A stretch of DNA of 64,000 bases from Candidatus Aalborgicola danicus (lineage in GTDB: Bacteria > Pseudomonadota > Gammaproteobacteria > Burkholderiales > Burkholderiaceae_C). The position numbers were made by a program, and so were the translations under genes. Location of the stretch: assembly GCA_016703945.1 (NCBI GenBank), contig JADJBC010000001.1, positions 124,001-188,000 of the forward strand. Direction: 5' to 3'. The notes beneath the pieces were generated by a model. It had not been told where the DNA came from. It was given only the letters and a program-made list of their open reading frames with translations, and did not search any database. Below are positions 42,464-51,430 of the stretch, in pieces (the first letter of the stretch is position 1; each line of letters opens with the position of its first letter).

Positions 42464-43662
42464 CTGTGCCGCAGGTCCATCAATACGGTAGGGCTGGCGG
42501 TGCGCCGTGGCCCGGATACCCTTTCGTCATAGGGCTCCAGCGCCAGCCCTTTGCCCACTGACTTGCCCCGCGCCTTGTCCACTGCTTTGGACTCGGTCCA
42601 GCGCGTGTGCAGACTGTCATAGAGCGCCTCGATGTTTTCGGACTTGTCCTTGGATTGAGCAATGGTCATGTCCAACACAATGGTGATCGGTTTTGCGTCG
42701 GCAGCGTCTTTTGCTTCCAGCTTGACTTCCACCCTGGGCGGATCCCCCAACTGTTGCTTGACCAAGCTTGCGGCGCGGTCCGCTGACACGCCGGGTAACA
42801 ACAAGGCGAACTCAACAGCGTCCGTGCGGGCGGCAATACCCTCGCCCGATACACGGGCTATACCCCGAACCACCTGTGCAAACAAGTCGTTTGCGACCTT
42901 TCTGCCCAGCAGCCCGGGAACATCCAGCAAATCCGCGGCGCTGAGCAGCACCATGCAAAACGGCCGCCCCCTTTGACGGCAATCTGCCAACAACACCGCG
43001 CCATGCATAAAAAACCCAGCTTCGTTGTAGAGCTGCGTTCGGTCATCACGCAACGTAGATTCGGTGCTTTCATCCGACAGGCGCAATGCAGTGCCAAACT
43101 GCAGTGTGATCGGTACCACAGCGATCAAAATTCCGGTATAGGCCAACACGGCTTGCCAGGGAATTGCGGCCAAAGTCAGCCATCCCACCGCGACAAAGGC
43201 GGCCAATGCAAAAAGCACCAGTCCGAGCGCCCAAGGCCTTGCCAGCAAAAAGAGGTAAAAGACCAGGGTGAGGGGTGCAAGAATTGAGTAGGGGCCAATG
43301 GCCGAACCGGGTCCGGCCGACAACTGCAGCAGCACAGCGCCGACCAGCAACAGTGCAGCGCGCGAAAACATGGCCGCTTGCTGGCGGGCCGGAAACATGC
43401 GGCTCCAACCACCAACACAGGCTGCAAAGAGGACGATCAACCAAAACCCCAATCCGGTTGCGTCGAACACAATGTTCAACCACAGGGCATATCCGGCAAA
43501 CACCCAGGCGACCATGGGTTCCAGTCTGCGCACCCTGAAGGTCACGCCATCCTTGGCCCGAGCGTCCCGTGTGCCGTAACGGCTTTCGGCAGCGTCAGTG
43601 CGCCGGCGTCCGTCAGAGCGCCGCTTGTCGTTGAGAGTGGTGTTGTCTTTAGCTTTGGACAT
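42460..43662 (-). CDS. Membrane protein with degenerate GGDEF domain
   Basis: The product has 400 residues. A charged N terminus (KAKDNTTLNDKRRSDGRRR) is followed by five or six membrane helices (residues about 50-195) and a cytoplasmic domain of GGDEF type. The entry motif is intact-looking (DDRTQLYNEAGFF), but the signature loop reads RTDAVEFAL instead of GGDEF. A catalytic diguanylate cyclase is therefore unlikely; nucleotide sensing is possible. It is coupled to the EVE gene by a four-base overlap and is divergent from the DMT transporter. Confidence 0.78.
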
Positions 43663-43823
43663 GGCAACAGTCTACCCGCCAATAGGTTCATGACTGGCGT
43701 ACTGGGTTGCGGAAGTCATATGGAAACTGGCGGCCTTGTAAAATTTGTTGTCTCTATCAGTTCCGCTGCCATACTGGGGATGCGGCAGGCACTCTGCAGC
43801 GCCACATAACCCGTGACAACACC

Positions 43824-44891
43824 ATGCTTTCACTCTATCGTGCCGCCCTTCCCGCATTGGGCGCTGCGGTCTTGTTTGGAGCCAGCACACCCTTTGCCAA
43901 ACAACTCGTCGGCAGCGGAGCGGCGTTTGCGTCCCCATTTTTAATTGCAGGTCTGCTGTACCTTGGCAGCGGCATTGGGTTGACCCTGATGCGCCTGGTA
44001 CGCGACAAGGGCTGGAAGTCCAGTGGCATGCCCGCCCGGGAGTGGCCCTGGTTGATGGGCGCTATCGGGTTTGGTGGTGTGATTGGCCCGGTGTTGCTGA
44101 TGGTCGGGCTAGAGCACACCACGGCCGCCAGTGCATCCTTGTTCCTGAACCTCGAATCGGTGCTGACCGCGGTGCTGGCGTGGATGGTGTTTCGCGAACA
44201 CACCGACCGTCGCATCGTGCTGGGCATGCTGTTGATTGTTGCAGGTGGCGCTGTTTTGGCCTGGCCCACGGACGCAAGCTCCATCTCCGGCTCCGCCATG
44301 GGCCCCCTGGCCTTGGTGCTCGCCTGCCTGGCCTGGGCCATTGACAACAACCTGACCCGCAAAGTATCGGCGTCTGATGCCCTGTTCGTGGCAGGCAGCA
44401 AGGGCATGGTGGCTGGATGTGTAAACACCGGCCTAGCGTTCACGCTTGGCGCGGCCTGGCCCACTGCCGGTGTGTTGTCCAGTGCGTTGTTAATCGGTTT
44501 CCTAGGATACGGCCTGAGTCTGGTGTTGTTTGTGCTGGCATTGCGTGGCCTTGGCACCGCCCGCACCGGCGCCTATTTTTCCACCGCGCCTTTTGTCGGC
44601 GCTGCCTTGTCGGTAGCTGTGTTTGGCGAACCGACCGGCGCATTGTTCTGGCTTGCCGCCGCACTGATGGCGACTGGCGTTGGCCTTCACTTGACCGAAA
44701 AACATGGCCATTCACATGAACACTTGGCCATGCACCATGTTCACGCCCACCGCCACGATGCGCACCACCAGCATCTGCATGACTTCGACTGGGACGGGGT
44801 TGAACCACACACCCATGCGCACCAGCACACGCCGCTGCAGCACCAGCATCCGCACTATCCCGACATCCACCACCAGCATTCGCATGGCTGA
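43824..44891 (+). CDS. DMT/EamA transporter with histidine-rich C-terminal tail
   Basis: The product has 355 residues with ten membrane helices in two EamA halves (ALGAAVLFGASTPFAKQLV; LVLACLAWAIDNNLTRKV). Residues from about 293 on form a soluble tail with roughly 24 histidines in some 63 residues (HGHSHEH, HVHAHRHDAHHQH, HQHPHYPDIHHQHSHG). Such tails bind Zn, Ni, Co or Cu. The role of the transporter half is not known; metal efflux or metallophore export is inferred from the tail. The start ATG at 43824 begins the first helix. Confidence 0.85.
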   Translation: MLSLYRAALPALGAAVLFGASTPFAKQLVGSGAAFASPFLIAGLLYLGSGIGLTLMRLVRDKGWKSSGMPAREWPWLMGAIGFGGVIGPVLLMVGLEHTTAASASLFLNLESVLTAVLAWMVFREHTDRRIVLGMLLIVAGGAVLAWPTDASSISGSAMGPLALVLACLAWAIDNNLTRKVSASDALFVAGSKGMVAGCVNTGLAFTLGAAWPTAGVLSSALLIGFLGYGLSLVLFVLALRGLGTARTGAYFSTAPFVGAALSVAVFGEPTGALFWLAAALMATGVGLHLTEKHGHSHEHLAMHHVHAHRHDAHHQHLHDFDWDGVEPHTHAHQHTPLQHQHPHYPDIHHQHSHG

Positions 44892-44917
44892 AGCGTGGAG
44901 CAGCACGCAGCAATTCA

Positions 44918-44968
44918 CTATCAAAACAATAGCTACTTACGCAATAGATACGAGGGCGATAGGCATAT
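44918..44968 (-). repeat. Dispersed intergenic repeat copy
   Basis: TATCAAAACAATAGCTACTTACGCA, then CGAGGGCGATAGGC, minus orientation. It occupies the start of the 300-base gap 44892-45191. Confidence 0.6.
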
Positions 44969-45050
44969 TCGACTCATAAGATTTGATTTGACCTTTTCGG
45001 CTGCGTGGGCATCTGACAAGCACCAGCTCCTGAAGATAGGATTTAGCCCA

Positions 45051-45078
45051 ATACAATCTAATACACATTAGACTGTAT
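45051..45078. promoter_or_regulatory. Palindromic operator upstream of the persulfide dioxygenase gene
   Basis: TCTAA (45057-45061), a six-base spacer and TTAGA (45068-45072) form the core, with outer arms ATACA and TGTAT also complementary. The identical core TCTAA-N6-TTAGA occurs at 48768-48783 before the ArsR-rhodanese regulator gene, so both promoters probably answer to that regulator. Confidence 0.65.
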
Positions 45079-45191
45079 GATTGAACTGGTTGCGTCCACG
45101 CAACTCAGTTCCTTTGCCAAGCCCCCAGGAGATCCCATGCACACACGGATGTCTGCACTCATAGCCGAAACCCCACCTGGGGTCCGTCACC

Positions 45192-45923
45192 ATGTTTTTT
45201 AAGCAACTGCCCACCAAAGAATCCTCACTGTCCTATTTCTTCGGCTGCGCGGGCCATGGCCTGGCGGTTGCCGTGGATGTGGTGGCCGGTGACGAGGACT
45301 GGTTCATCGCGCAGGCGGCGTTGGCCCAGGTACGCATCACACACGTGATCGACACCCATGTCCACGCCGACCACTACAGCGGCGGACGTGAACTGGCAAG
45401 GCGCGTTGGCGCACCCTATTGCCTGCACGAGAGCGCGCAATCCTTTGTCACGTTCGACTACTTCCCGTTTTCGGAGGGCCAGGCGCTGGACCTTGGCAAC
45501 GTCACAGTCCAAGTGATCCACACGCCCGGACACACACTCGACAGCATGTGCCTGCTGGTGACGGACGCGCGGCGCGGCGCTGAGCCGTGGTTCGTCATTA
45601 CCGGGGACACGCTGTTTGTCGGCGCGGTGGGTCGGCCCGATCTGGCCGGACGCGAGCAGGAGATGGCCGGCATGTTGTTCGACAGCGTGCATACGAAACT
45701 GCTCCATCTGCCGACTGATCTGGAAATCTACCCCGGGCACCAGGCGGGGAGTGCCTGTGGCGCCGGTCTGTCGGGCAAGCCTTCGTCCACCATCGGTTTT
45801 GAGAAGCGATGGAACCCCTTCCTGGCCATGGACCGTGGCGCCTTCGTGCGGGAACTCACGGCCACCGCCATACCACGGCCCGCGGATATGGACCGCATCG
45901 TTGCCGCCAACATTGCGGCCTGA
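45192..45923 (+). CDS. MBL-fold persulfide dioxygenase (ETHE1/Blh-like)
   Basis: The product has 243 residues. THVHADH, HTPGHT, TGDTLFVGAVGRPDL and PGHQAGSACG are the mononuclear-iron sulfur dioxygenase motifs. It oxidises glutathione persulfide to sulfite. The start is in doubt. An ATG at 45137 with AGGAG five bases upstream opens a frame that reads GVRHHVF and then stops inside a run of six T. With five T it would continue as VFKQLPTKESS into this protein, adding 18 residues. The MFS gene follows after five bases. Confidence 0.9.
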   Translation: MFFKQLPTKESSLSYFFGCAGHGLAVAVDVVAGDEDWFIAQAALAQVRITHVIDTHVHADHYSGGRELARRVGAPYCLHESAQSFVTFDYFPFSEGQALDLGNVTVQVIHTPGHTLDSMCLLVTDARRGAEPWFVITGDTLFVGAVGRPDLAGREQEMAGMLFDSVHTKLLHLPTDLEIYPGHQAGSACGAGLSGKPSSTIGFEKRWNPFLAMDRGAFVRELTATAIPRPADMDRIVAANIAA

Positions 45924-45928
45924 TCGGT

Positions 45929-47215
45929 ATGGAACTGCGCCACGGCATTCGCCACAACCTGGGCCAGTTTCTGCACCAGTTGGTGCAGGTGCTGCTGGTG
46001 GGGCTGACCATTGGCATGACACGCACCGTGGTGCCGGCCCTCGCCGAGTCCGACTTCGGTGTGCCCAAGAACTCGTTTGTGTTGCTGAGTGCGTTTGTGG
46101 TGGCTTTTGGGCTGGTCAAGGGGGTCATGAATTTTGTGGCGGGCAGGCTGTCGGAGCGCGTGGGCCGCAAGCAGGTGTTGCTGATGGGCTGGCTGGTTGC
46201 CTTGCCTATCCCCGTCATGATCTGGTACGCCCCGAACTGGAATTGGGTGGTGGCGGCCACGGTCTTGCTGGGTATCAACCAGGGGCTCACCTGGTCGATG
46301 ACGCAAACCTCCAAGCTCGACATCACTCGGCTGGAGGAGCGCGGCCTCACGCTCGGGCTCAACGAATTCGCCGGTTACGTGGGCGTGGCGTTGGCCGGCA
46401 TCCTCACCGCCTATCTGGCCACGCGCTTCGGTGCGCGCCAGGGCCTGTTGGTATTCGGCCTGGCGGTCATAGGCTCGGCCCTGCTGCTGACACAACTGTG
46501 GGTCAAGGACACTCTGCCATGGGCCAAGGCAGAAGCGGCCAAACACATGCCGGGGTCTGCGCAAGTGCTGCGCCCCCGTTATCCCGCCAACGTGTCAGTC
46601 AACCCCTCGACGCGAGAAATCTTCACCCTGATGAGCTGGCGCGACAAGCGCCTGATGGCGCTGAGCCAGGCCGGGCTGGTGGAGAAGTTTGTCGATGCCC
46701 TGGTGTGGGTGTTTTACCCCGTGTTCCTGTACCAACAGGGCGTCAGCCTGACCAATGTGGGCTGGATCATTGGTGTCTATGGATTCGTGTGGGGCGGCTC
46801 ACAGCTGTTTACGGGCCGGCTGTCGGATCGGGTGGGGCGCCACGGCCCCAACGTCTGGGGCATGTGGATGTGCGGCGCGGGGGTGGCGGCCATGGTGTTG
46901 GGTGAGGGCGTGGCGTGGTGGGCTGTGTCGGCCGGTGTCTCGGGCTTTGGCATGGCCTTGCTGTACCCCAACCTCTCGGCAGCTGTCGCGGACATCTCGC
47001 ACCCGGCCTGGCGCGGCTCGGCCATTGGCATCTATCGATTTTGGCGTGACCTGGGTTACGGCATCGGTGCGCTGGGCCTGGGTCTGGCGGCGCACTTCAC
47101 CGGGCAGATGCAGGCCGCTTTCTGGTTTGTGGCGGTGTCGATGTTTGCGTCTGGCGCTGTGCTGTGGTGGCTGGGAGAAGAGACCCACCCGCGCCTGAAT
47201 CCGGCGCGGGGTTAG
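45929..47215 (+). CDS. MFS transporter of the persulfide operon
   Basis: The product has 428 residues with twelve membrane helices. The loop 2-3 motif is AGRLSERVGRKQVLLMG, echoed in the second half as TGRLSDRVGRHGPN. It starts five bases after the persulfide dioxygenase stop, so it is co-transcribed. Export of sulfite, thiosulfate or another product is a reasonable guess but the cargo is unknown. Confidence 0.87.
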   Translation: MELRHGIRHNLGQFLHQLVQVLLVGLTIGMTRTVVPALAESDFGVPKNSFVLLSAFVVAFGLVKGVMNFVAGRLSERVGRKQVLLMGWLVALPIPVMIWYAPNWNWVVAATVLLGINQGLTWSMTQTSKLDITRLEERGLTLGLNEFAGYVGVALAGILTAYLATRFGARQGLLVFGLAVIGSALLLTQLWVKDTLPWAKAEAAKHMPGSAQVLRPRYPANVSVNPSTREIFTLMSWRDKRLMALSQAGLVEKFVDALVWVFYPVFLYQQGVSLTNVGWIIGVYGFVWGGSQLFTGRLSDRVGRHGPNVWGMWMCGAGVAAMVLGEGVAWWAVSAGVSGFGMALLYPNLSAAVADISHPAWRGSAIGIYRFWRDLGYGIGALGLGLAAHFTGQMQAAFWFVAVSMFASGAVLWWLGEETHPRLNPARG

Positions 47216-47243
47216 CGACGCTCCGCCACGCTGAAGCCAAGAC

Positions 47244-47705
47244 TCAGTGCTTCACGGGCCGGGTGGCCTTTTCGGCAGCATCCAGACCTCCTTTGGCTTT
47301 CCATTCGCTGAAGCCGCCTTGCAGAATGCGCACATTCTCATACCCGGCTACCCGCAGGGCGAAACCCGCCTGCGCTGACAAAGAGCCCGAATTGCAATAC
47401 AGCAGAACCGGTTTGTCCTTGGGGATGCGGCTGCGTTCGGCCAGCGCTCGCCGCCATTCGATATTGACCGCACCGGGAATGTGCTCCTTGTTGAACTGGT
47501 CCTTGTCGCGGGCATCAATGACAAAGAACTTCTTCCAGTCGTCTCTGGGAATTTGCTCCGGAAAAATGGTGGCGCCCCCGTACTCCACGAAGTCCAGATA
47601 CGACTCCATGGCATCCACGGCGGCTTTGTCCTGTGCAGCAGCCAGCATGGGCGTGAATTGCAGGGCAATTGCCATGAGCGAAGCGGTAATCAAAGGGAGT
47701 TTCAT
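47244..47705 (-). CDS. Secreted rhodanese-like protein
   Basis: The product has 153 residues with a signal peptide ending near AAA-Q. The rhodanese domain shows FVIDARDKDQFNKEHIPGAVNI and active-site loop YCNSGSLS with the catalytic cysteine. It would transfer sulfane sulfur in the periplasm. It is the last gene of the minus-strand group regulator, DsrE, rhodanese. Confidence 0.88.
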   Translation of the reverse strand: MKLPLITASLMAIALQFTPMLAAAQDKAAVDAMESYLDFVEYGGATIFPEQIPRDDWKKFFVIDARDKDQFNKEHIPGAVNIEWRRALAERSRIPKDKPVLLYCNSGSLSAQAGFALRVAGYENVRILQGGFSEWKAKGGLDAAEKATRPVKH

Positions 47706-47726
47706 GTTGTAGTCAGCTTGTTTGCA

Positions 47727-48077
47727 TTAAAAAACCAGGACCTTGTCCGCTTCGGCGGTCCAGTCTGCGAGTTGGACCAGCGTGCCCCGGTGGGCACCCT
47801 CCATCAGCTCGGATTCGGCCAGACCGCGTGCATCCATGCAGGTGCCACACAGGCTCACTTCACCCTTGCGAATCAGCTTGCCCAGCATGAGTTGGACGTT
47901 GTAGTAACCCTCAGGTACTTTTTGTCCACTCTTGGCGCAACCAACGGCGTCGGCCATCAGGAACATGCGGACCTTTTGGTCTTCCTTTCCCGCCAGTGCT
48001 GCCGCCAGACGCAGGGCGTTGTAGGCCCGCTCGTTGCCATAGGGCGCGTCGTTGAGAATGAAGAGGGTTGAGGTCAT
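47727..48077 (-). CDS. DsrE family sulfur-relay protein
   Basis: The product has 116 residues. LFILNDAPYGNERAYNALRLA begins the DsrE fold; MADAVGCAKSG, LCGTCMDARGL and DKVLVF follow, with two candidate sulfur-carrying cysteines. ATG 48077 has GGAGA upstream. It lies 18 bases from the regulator gene and belongs to the same persulfide operon. Confidence 0.87.
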   Translation of the reverse strand: MTSTLFILNDAPYGNERAYNALRLAAALAGKEDQKVRMFLMADAVGCAKSGQKVPEGYYNVQLMLGKLIRKGEVSLCGTCMDARGLAESELMEGAHRGTLVQLADWTAEADKVLVF

Positions 48078-48095
48078 GGTCTTCTCCAACAGGTT

Positions 48096-48758
48096 TCAGT
48101 TTTTGGCGAGTGGAAGACCCGCTGCCTGCCATTCGCTGATGCCGTCTGTGGTCTTGCGTGCACGGTAGCCGCTGGCTTGCAGCAGCTTGACCGCCTCGTC
48201 CGACATCAGACAAAACGGCCCACGGCAATAAGCGACTATTTCTACGTCGCGCGGCAACTCCGCCAGACGAAGTGCCAGTTCGGACAAGGGCAACGAGCGC
48301 GCATGGGGCAGGTGCGCGGTGTCAAATTCGTCCTGCGGACGTACATCCAGCACGATGACCTCGCCGCGTTTGGCCTGGGCCATCAACTCCTTGCGTCCCA
48401 CGCTGACCATATGGTCCGGGTTCGCCATCATTTTTTGCACAGCCATCTGCAACTCCACCAGATGCTCTTCCGCCACCTGGCGCAGACTCACGCCCAATTG
48501 CGCAACATCGGGCCCCGTCAGCTTGTAGTAGATGCGTTTGCCGTCGCGCCGGGTTTGCACCAGACGGGCTTCTTTCAGTGCTTTCAGGTGGGCGCTGGCC
48601 AGCTTGTTGTCGATGGCGACTTCGGCAGAAATTGTTTCAACAGCCTTCTCCCCCTGAGCCAGCATTTCCAGAATTTCCAATCGCTTGGGGCTGGAAAGCG
48701 CTTTGCCCACGCGGGACACCTGTTCGTACAAAAGGTCTTTGAGGCTGCGGTTGTTCAT
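48096..48758 (-). CDS. ArsR-family regulator with C-terminal rhodanese domain
   Basis: The product has 220 residues. The winged helix occupies about residues 18-95 (ALSSPKRLEILEMLAQGE, IDNKLASAHLKALKEARLV). A rhodanese domain follows (IVLDVRPQDEFDTAHLPHARS; active loop AYCRGPFCLMS). This architecture is known for sulfur- or persulfide-responsive repressors. It probably binds the TCTAA-N6-TTAGA palindromes at 45057 and 48768. It is divergent from the cysteine desulfurase-like gene. Confidence 0.92.
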   Translation of the reverse strand: MNNRSLKDLLYEQVSRVGKALSSPKRLEILEMLAQGEKAVETISAEVAIDNKLASAHLKALKEARLVQTRRDGKRIYYKLTGPDVAQLGVSLRQVAEEHLVELQMAVQKMMANPDHMVSVGRKELMAQAKRGEVIVLDVRPQDEFDTAHLPHARSLPLSELALRLAELPRDVEIVAYCRGPFCLMSDEAVKLLQASGYRARKTTDGISEWQAAGLPLAKN

Positions 48759-48765
48759 GGCTTAC

Positions 48766-48785
48766 ATTCTAATGCTCGTTAGAAT
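48766..48785. promoter_or_regulatory. Palindromic operator between the regulator and the desulfurase gene
   Basis: ATTCTAA (48766-48772), six-base spacer and TTAGAAT (48779-48785) make a perfect inverted repeat, eight bases before the ArsR-rhodanese start. It contains the same core as the site at 45057-45072 and is positioned to control both divergent genes. Confidence 0.7.
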
Positions 48786-48837
48786 GAATCGCTTTGATCT
48801 GGCGCAACTGATCACCAATCCTTATGGACAACCCAAG

Positions 48838-49998
48838 ATGAGCAACCCCATTTACCTGGACTACAACGCGACCACACCGATAGCGCCTGAGGTGTTTGAT
48901 GCCATGCTGCCCTGGTTGCGTGATCAGTATGGCAACCCGTCGAGTTCGCATGTGCTTGGTCAACGCGCTGCTCTAGCCGTGGCCACTGCGCGGAGCCAGG
49001 TCTCCGACCTGTTGGGCGCGCAACCGCAGGAGATCATCTTTACCGCTTGTGCCACCGAGGCCAACAACCTGGCTTTGCTGGGCGTTGCACAGGCCGTGGT
49101 TGCCAGCGGCTCTGGTAAACGCCACCTGGTTGTCAGTGCCATTGAGCATCCTGCAGTGATGGCCCCGGCTATGCATTTGCGGGCGCAGGGATGGGACGTC
49201 ACCGTGGTGCCGGTCGACGGTTGGGGGCTGGTCTCGGCGGACCGGGTGGGCTCGGTACTGCGGGATGACACCGCGCTGGTATCCATCATGCACGCCAATA
49301 ACGAGGTGGGCAGTCTGCAACCCATTGCCGAGATTGCGCAGCACACGCGCCAGCGCGGTATTGTGTTGCACACCGATGCAGCGCAATCAGCGGGCAAAGT
49401 ACAACTTTCCGTCGATGATTTGGGCGTCGACCTGCTGACGCTGGCGGGGCACAAGTTTTACGCACCCAAGGGCATTGGGGCTTTGTACGTGCGTGGCGGC
49501 ACCGCCATTCTTTCGGTGTTGTTCGGTGCAGACCAAGAGCATGGACTGCGGCCCGGTACGGAAAGCGTGGCGTCGATCGTGGCGCTCGGAGCAGCCGCAG
49601 GGCTTGCGGGCGAGACTCTGACCGCAACTGCAACGCACCTGATGGCACTGCGCGACCGCTTGCACCAGGGGCTGCTCGCTTCGATTCCGGACCTCCAGCT
49701 CAATGGCCACCCCGAACAACGACTGCCCAATACCTTACACGTCTCGTTTCCCGGGGTCAGCGGGCGCGCCGTGCTGGCGGAGGCGGCCGATGCCGTCGCC
49801 GCATCGGTGGGTTCGGCATGCCATTCAGAACACGATGCGGTCAGCGGTGTACTGGCGGCCATGGGGGTGGATGCGGCGCGCGCCGCTGGTGCGGTGCGCC
49901 TCTCGGTCGGGCGTATGAGCACACTCGACGACGTCAATCGCGCCGTGGAAGCACTTGTTAACGCCTGGCGCAAGCTGAGCAAGCTTCAGGTCAACTAG
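48838..49998 (+). CDS. Cysteine desulfurase-like PLP enzyme
   Basis: The product has 386 residues. YLDYNATTPIAPEV, ACATEANNLALLG, HANNEVGSLQPI, HTDAAQSAGK and the PLP lysine in LAGHKFYAPKG are all present. The catalytic cysteine loop is SVGSACHSEHD. It yields persulfide and alanine from cysteine. The start is ATG 48838 (family-like MSNPIYLDYN); an ATG at 48784 lies inside the operator and would add 18 residues. Its promoter is shared with the persulfide-responsive regulator, so it may be induced by sulfide rather than serve housekeeping Fe-S assembly. Confidence 0.9.
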   Translation: MSNPIYLDYNATTPIAPEVFDAMLPWLRDQYGNPSSSHVLGQRAALAVATARSQVSDLLGAQPQEIIFTACATEANNLALLGVAQAVVASGSGKRHLVVSAIEHPAVMAPAMHLRAQGWDVTVVPVDGWGLVSADRVGSVLRDDTALVSIMHANNEVGSLQPIAEIAQHTRQRGIVLHTDAAQSAGKVQLSVDDLGVDLLTLAGHKFYAPKGIGALYVRGGTAILSVLFGADQEHGLRPGTESVASIVALGAAAGLAGETLTATATHLMALRDRLHQGLLASIPDLQLNGHPEQRLPNTLHVSFPGVSGRAVLAEAADAVAASVGSACHSEHDAVSGVLAAMGVDAARAAGAVRLSVGRMSTLDDVNRAVEALVNAWRKLSKLQVN

Positions 49999-50064
49999 CG
50001 CTACAGAAATGTGCGCCCGCATCGGGTACCGCACGGGTGATCCAAATTGGCGCATTCACTTGAC

Positions 50065-50084
50065 ATGTGCATGTATGCGCACAT
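50065..50084. promoter_or_regulatory. Probable ArsR-family operator
   Basis: ATGTGC (50065-50070) and GCACAT (50079-50084) form an inverted repeat 12 bases before the arsR-like start. A related half-matching element, with GCATA and GGTGCACATA, lies at about 50474-50495 before the desaturase gene. Two sites of the same regulator are likely. Confidence 0.5.
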
Positions 50085-50096
50085 ATACTCCAACGC

Positions 50097-50444
50097 ATGA
50101 ACCCGATCACCACCCGCACCCAAGCTGCAGACGCCTGCGTCGAGATACTGGATGCCGACTTCTTCCGTGCGCTGTGTGAACCCGCACGCCTGGCAATCTT
50201 CCGCCAACTGGTGTTGCTGGGCCGCTCCGACATCGCCACCGTCGCCGAGGCCATGCCGCAAGACCGTTCGGTCATCGCCCGGCACCTCCAAACCCTGGAG
50301 CGCGCTGGCGTGTTACATGCACAGACCGAAGGACGGCACACCTTTTACGAGATTGACGGCCCCGCGATCGCGTCGCGCATGGAGAAGATCGTGGACCTCA
50401 TGCGCACCCTGGTGCCACTGTGTTGTGCCGGCCCCAGCCGCTGA
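50097..50444 (+). CDS. ArsR-family transcriptional regulator
   Basis: The product has 115 residues: FFRALCEPARLAIFRQLVLLG and DRSVIARHLQTLERAGVL (recognition helix), then a wing. The C-terminal LVPLCCAG carries a cysteine pair. Vicinal cysteines at the dimer end suggest a metal, arsenic or thiol signal. The gene ends in a terminator that overlaps its stop. It is followed by a desaturase-type gene. Confidence 0.88.
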   Translation: MNPITTRTQAADACVEILDADFFRALCEPARLAIFRQLVLLGRSDIATVAEAMPQDRSVIARHLQTLERAGVLHAQTEGRHTFYEIDGPAIASRMEKIVDLMRTLVPLCCAGPSR

Positions 50445-50468
50445 TTTTTTGAGCGGCCTTTTTTTTAC
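50437..50468 (+). terminator. Rho-independent terminator overlapping the regulator stop codon
   Basis: GCCGCT (50437-50442), an AT-rich loop and AGCGGC (50452-50457) are followed by a run of T. The stop TGA of the ArsR gene lies in the stem-loop. It would separate regulator expression from the desaturase gene. Confidence 0.8.
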
Positions 50469-50535
50469 TTCTTTATATGCATATCGGTGCACATAAGCAC
50501 GTCATCACCCAACCAAACCACCACAGGAGACAGTC

Positions 50536-51269
50536 ATGCAACCCGAAAAATTATTAGGCCTCGCCATACCGGTCATCTTTTTTATCTTGCTCGGCATCGA
50601 GTCACGTTACGCGGCGCGGCGGTTCGAAACCGTTCACCGCTGGCGGCTGACGGGCTTGCTGTTCTTTGCCATGGTGCTGGTGGTCGGCTCGCTGGCGCCC
50701 TTGCTGCTGCCATTGGGCTGGTTCGAAACCCATGCGGTGCTGGATTTAAGCGCTCTGGGCCTGTGGGGCATTCCCGTTGGGCTTTTGGTCACCAGCTTCT
50801 TTGGCTACTGGCTGCACCGCGCCGAGCACCGTTTTGACTGGCTGTGGCGCGCCGCCCACCAGTTGCACCACAGTGCGCAGCGCGTGGACATTGCGGGCGC
50901 CTACTACACCCACCCGGTCGAGGTGCTGCTCAAGGTCATGCTGGGAACGACGGTCAGCGTCTACCTGCTGGGACTCACGCCCATGGCCGCATCCGGCGGT
51001 GGCATTGGTCAGCGCGCTGCTGAGCATGTGGCAGCATTGGAACATCCATACACCGCACTGGATTGGCTACCTAATCCCCCGGCCAGAGTCCCATGTGCTG
51101 CACCATGCGCGCGACAACCAGGCGCGCAACTACGGCGACTTACCCCTCTGGGACATGGTGTTTGGCACGTTTGACAACCCGCGCGCACCATGGACCGGCG
51201 CGGTGGGGTTTGACACACCGCGTCACCCGCATCCAGGACATGATGCTGATGCGGGATGTCAACGCCTAA
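50536..51269 (+). pseudogene. Sterol desaturase/fatty acid hydroxylase family protein, two frameshifts
   Basis: The first frame carries three or four membrane helices and the first histidine boxes (HRAEHRFDWLWRAAHQLHHSAQRV). It fails near 50995. The next frame resumes with LVSALLSMWQHWNIHTPHWIGYL, HVLHHARDNQARNYGDLPLWD and ends near 51210; a third frame supplies IQDMMLMRDVNA and the stop at 51267-51269. Together they form a complete di-iron membrane hydroxylase. Two single-base indels are needed to repair it, so decay and sequencing error cannot be told apart. Confidence 0.8.
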
Positions 51270-51348
51270 AAAGGCATCGGCGCGAACACCGCCTCGACAC
51301 CCACCATCAACGCTCGAATCGATGATGGGCTGTACACCACGCAGACAG

Positions 51349-51408
51349 TTGCTACCAAAAGAGTAGCTGCTTGCGCAACATCCACGAGGGCTAGCGGCAC
51401 TTTTTGGC
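51349..51408 (-). repeat. Dispersed intergenic repeat, well-conserved copy
   Basis: TAAAAGAGTAGCTGC-type start, TTGCGCAACATCCACGAGG and GGGCTAGCGGC. It is nearly identical over 55 bases to the copy at 55088-55147. It forms an inverted pair with the next repeat. Confidence 0.85.
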
Positions 51409-51430
51409 TATGTCTGAATTAGCTGTTGAA

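Noticed and set aside
45616..46905. Plus-strand frame overlapping the persulfide dioxygenase and MFS genes
   Set aside because: It is an out-of-frame shadow of two well-supported genes and has no motifs.
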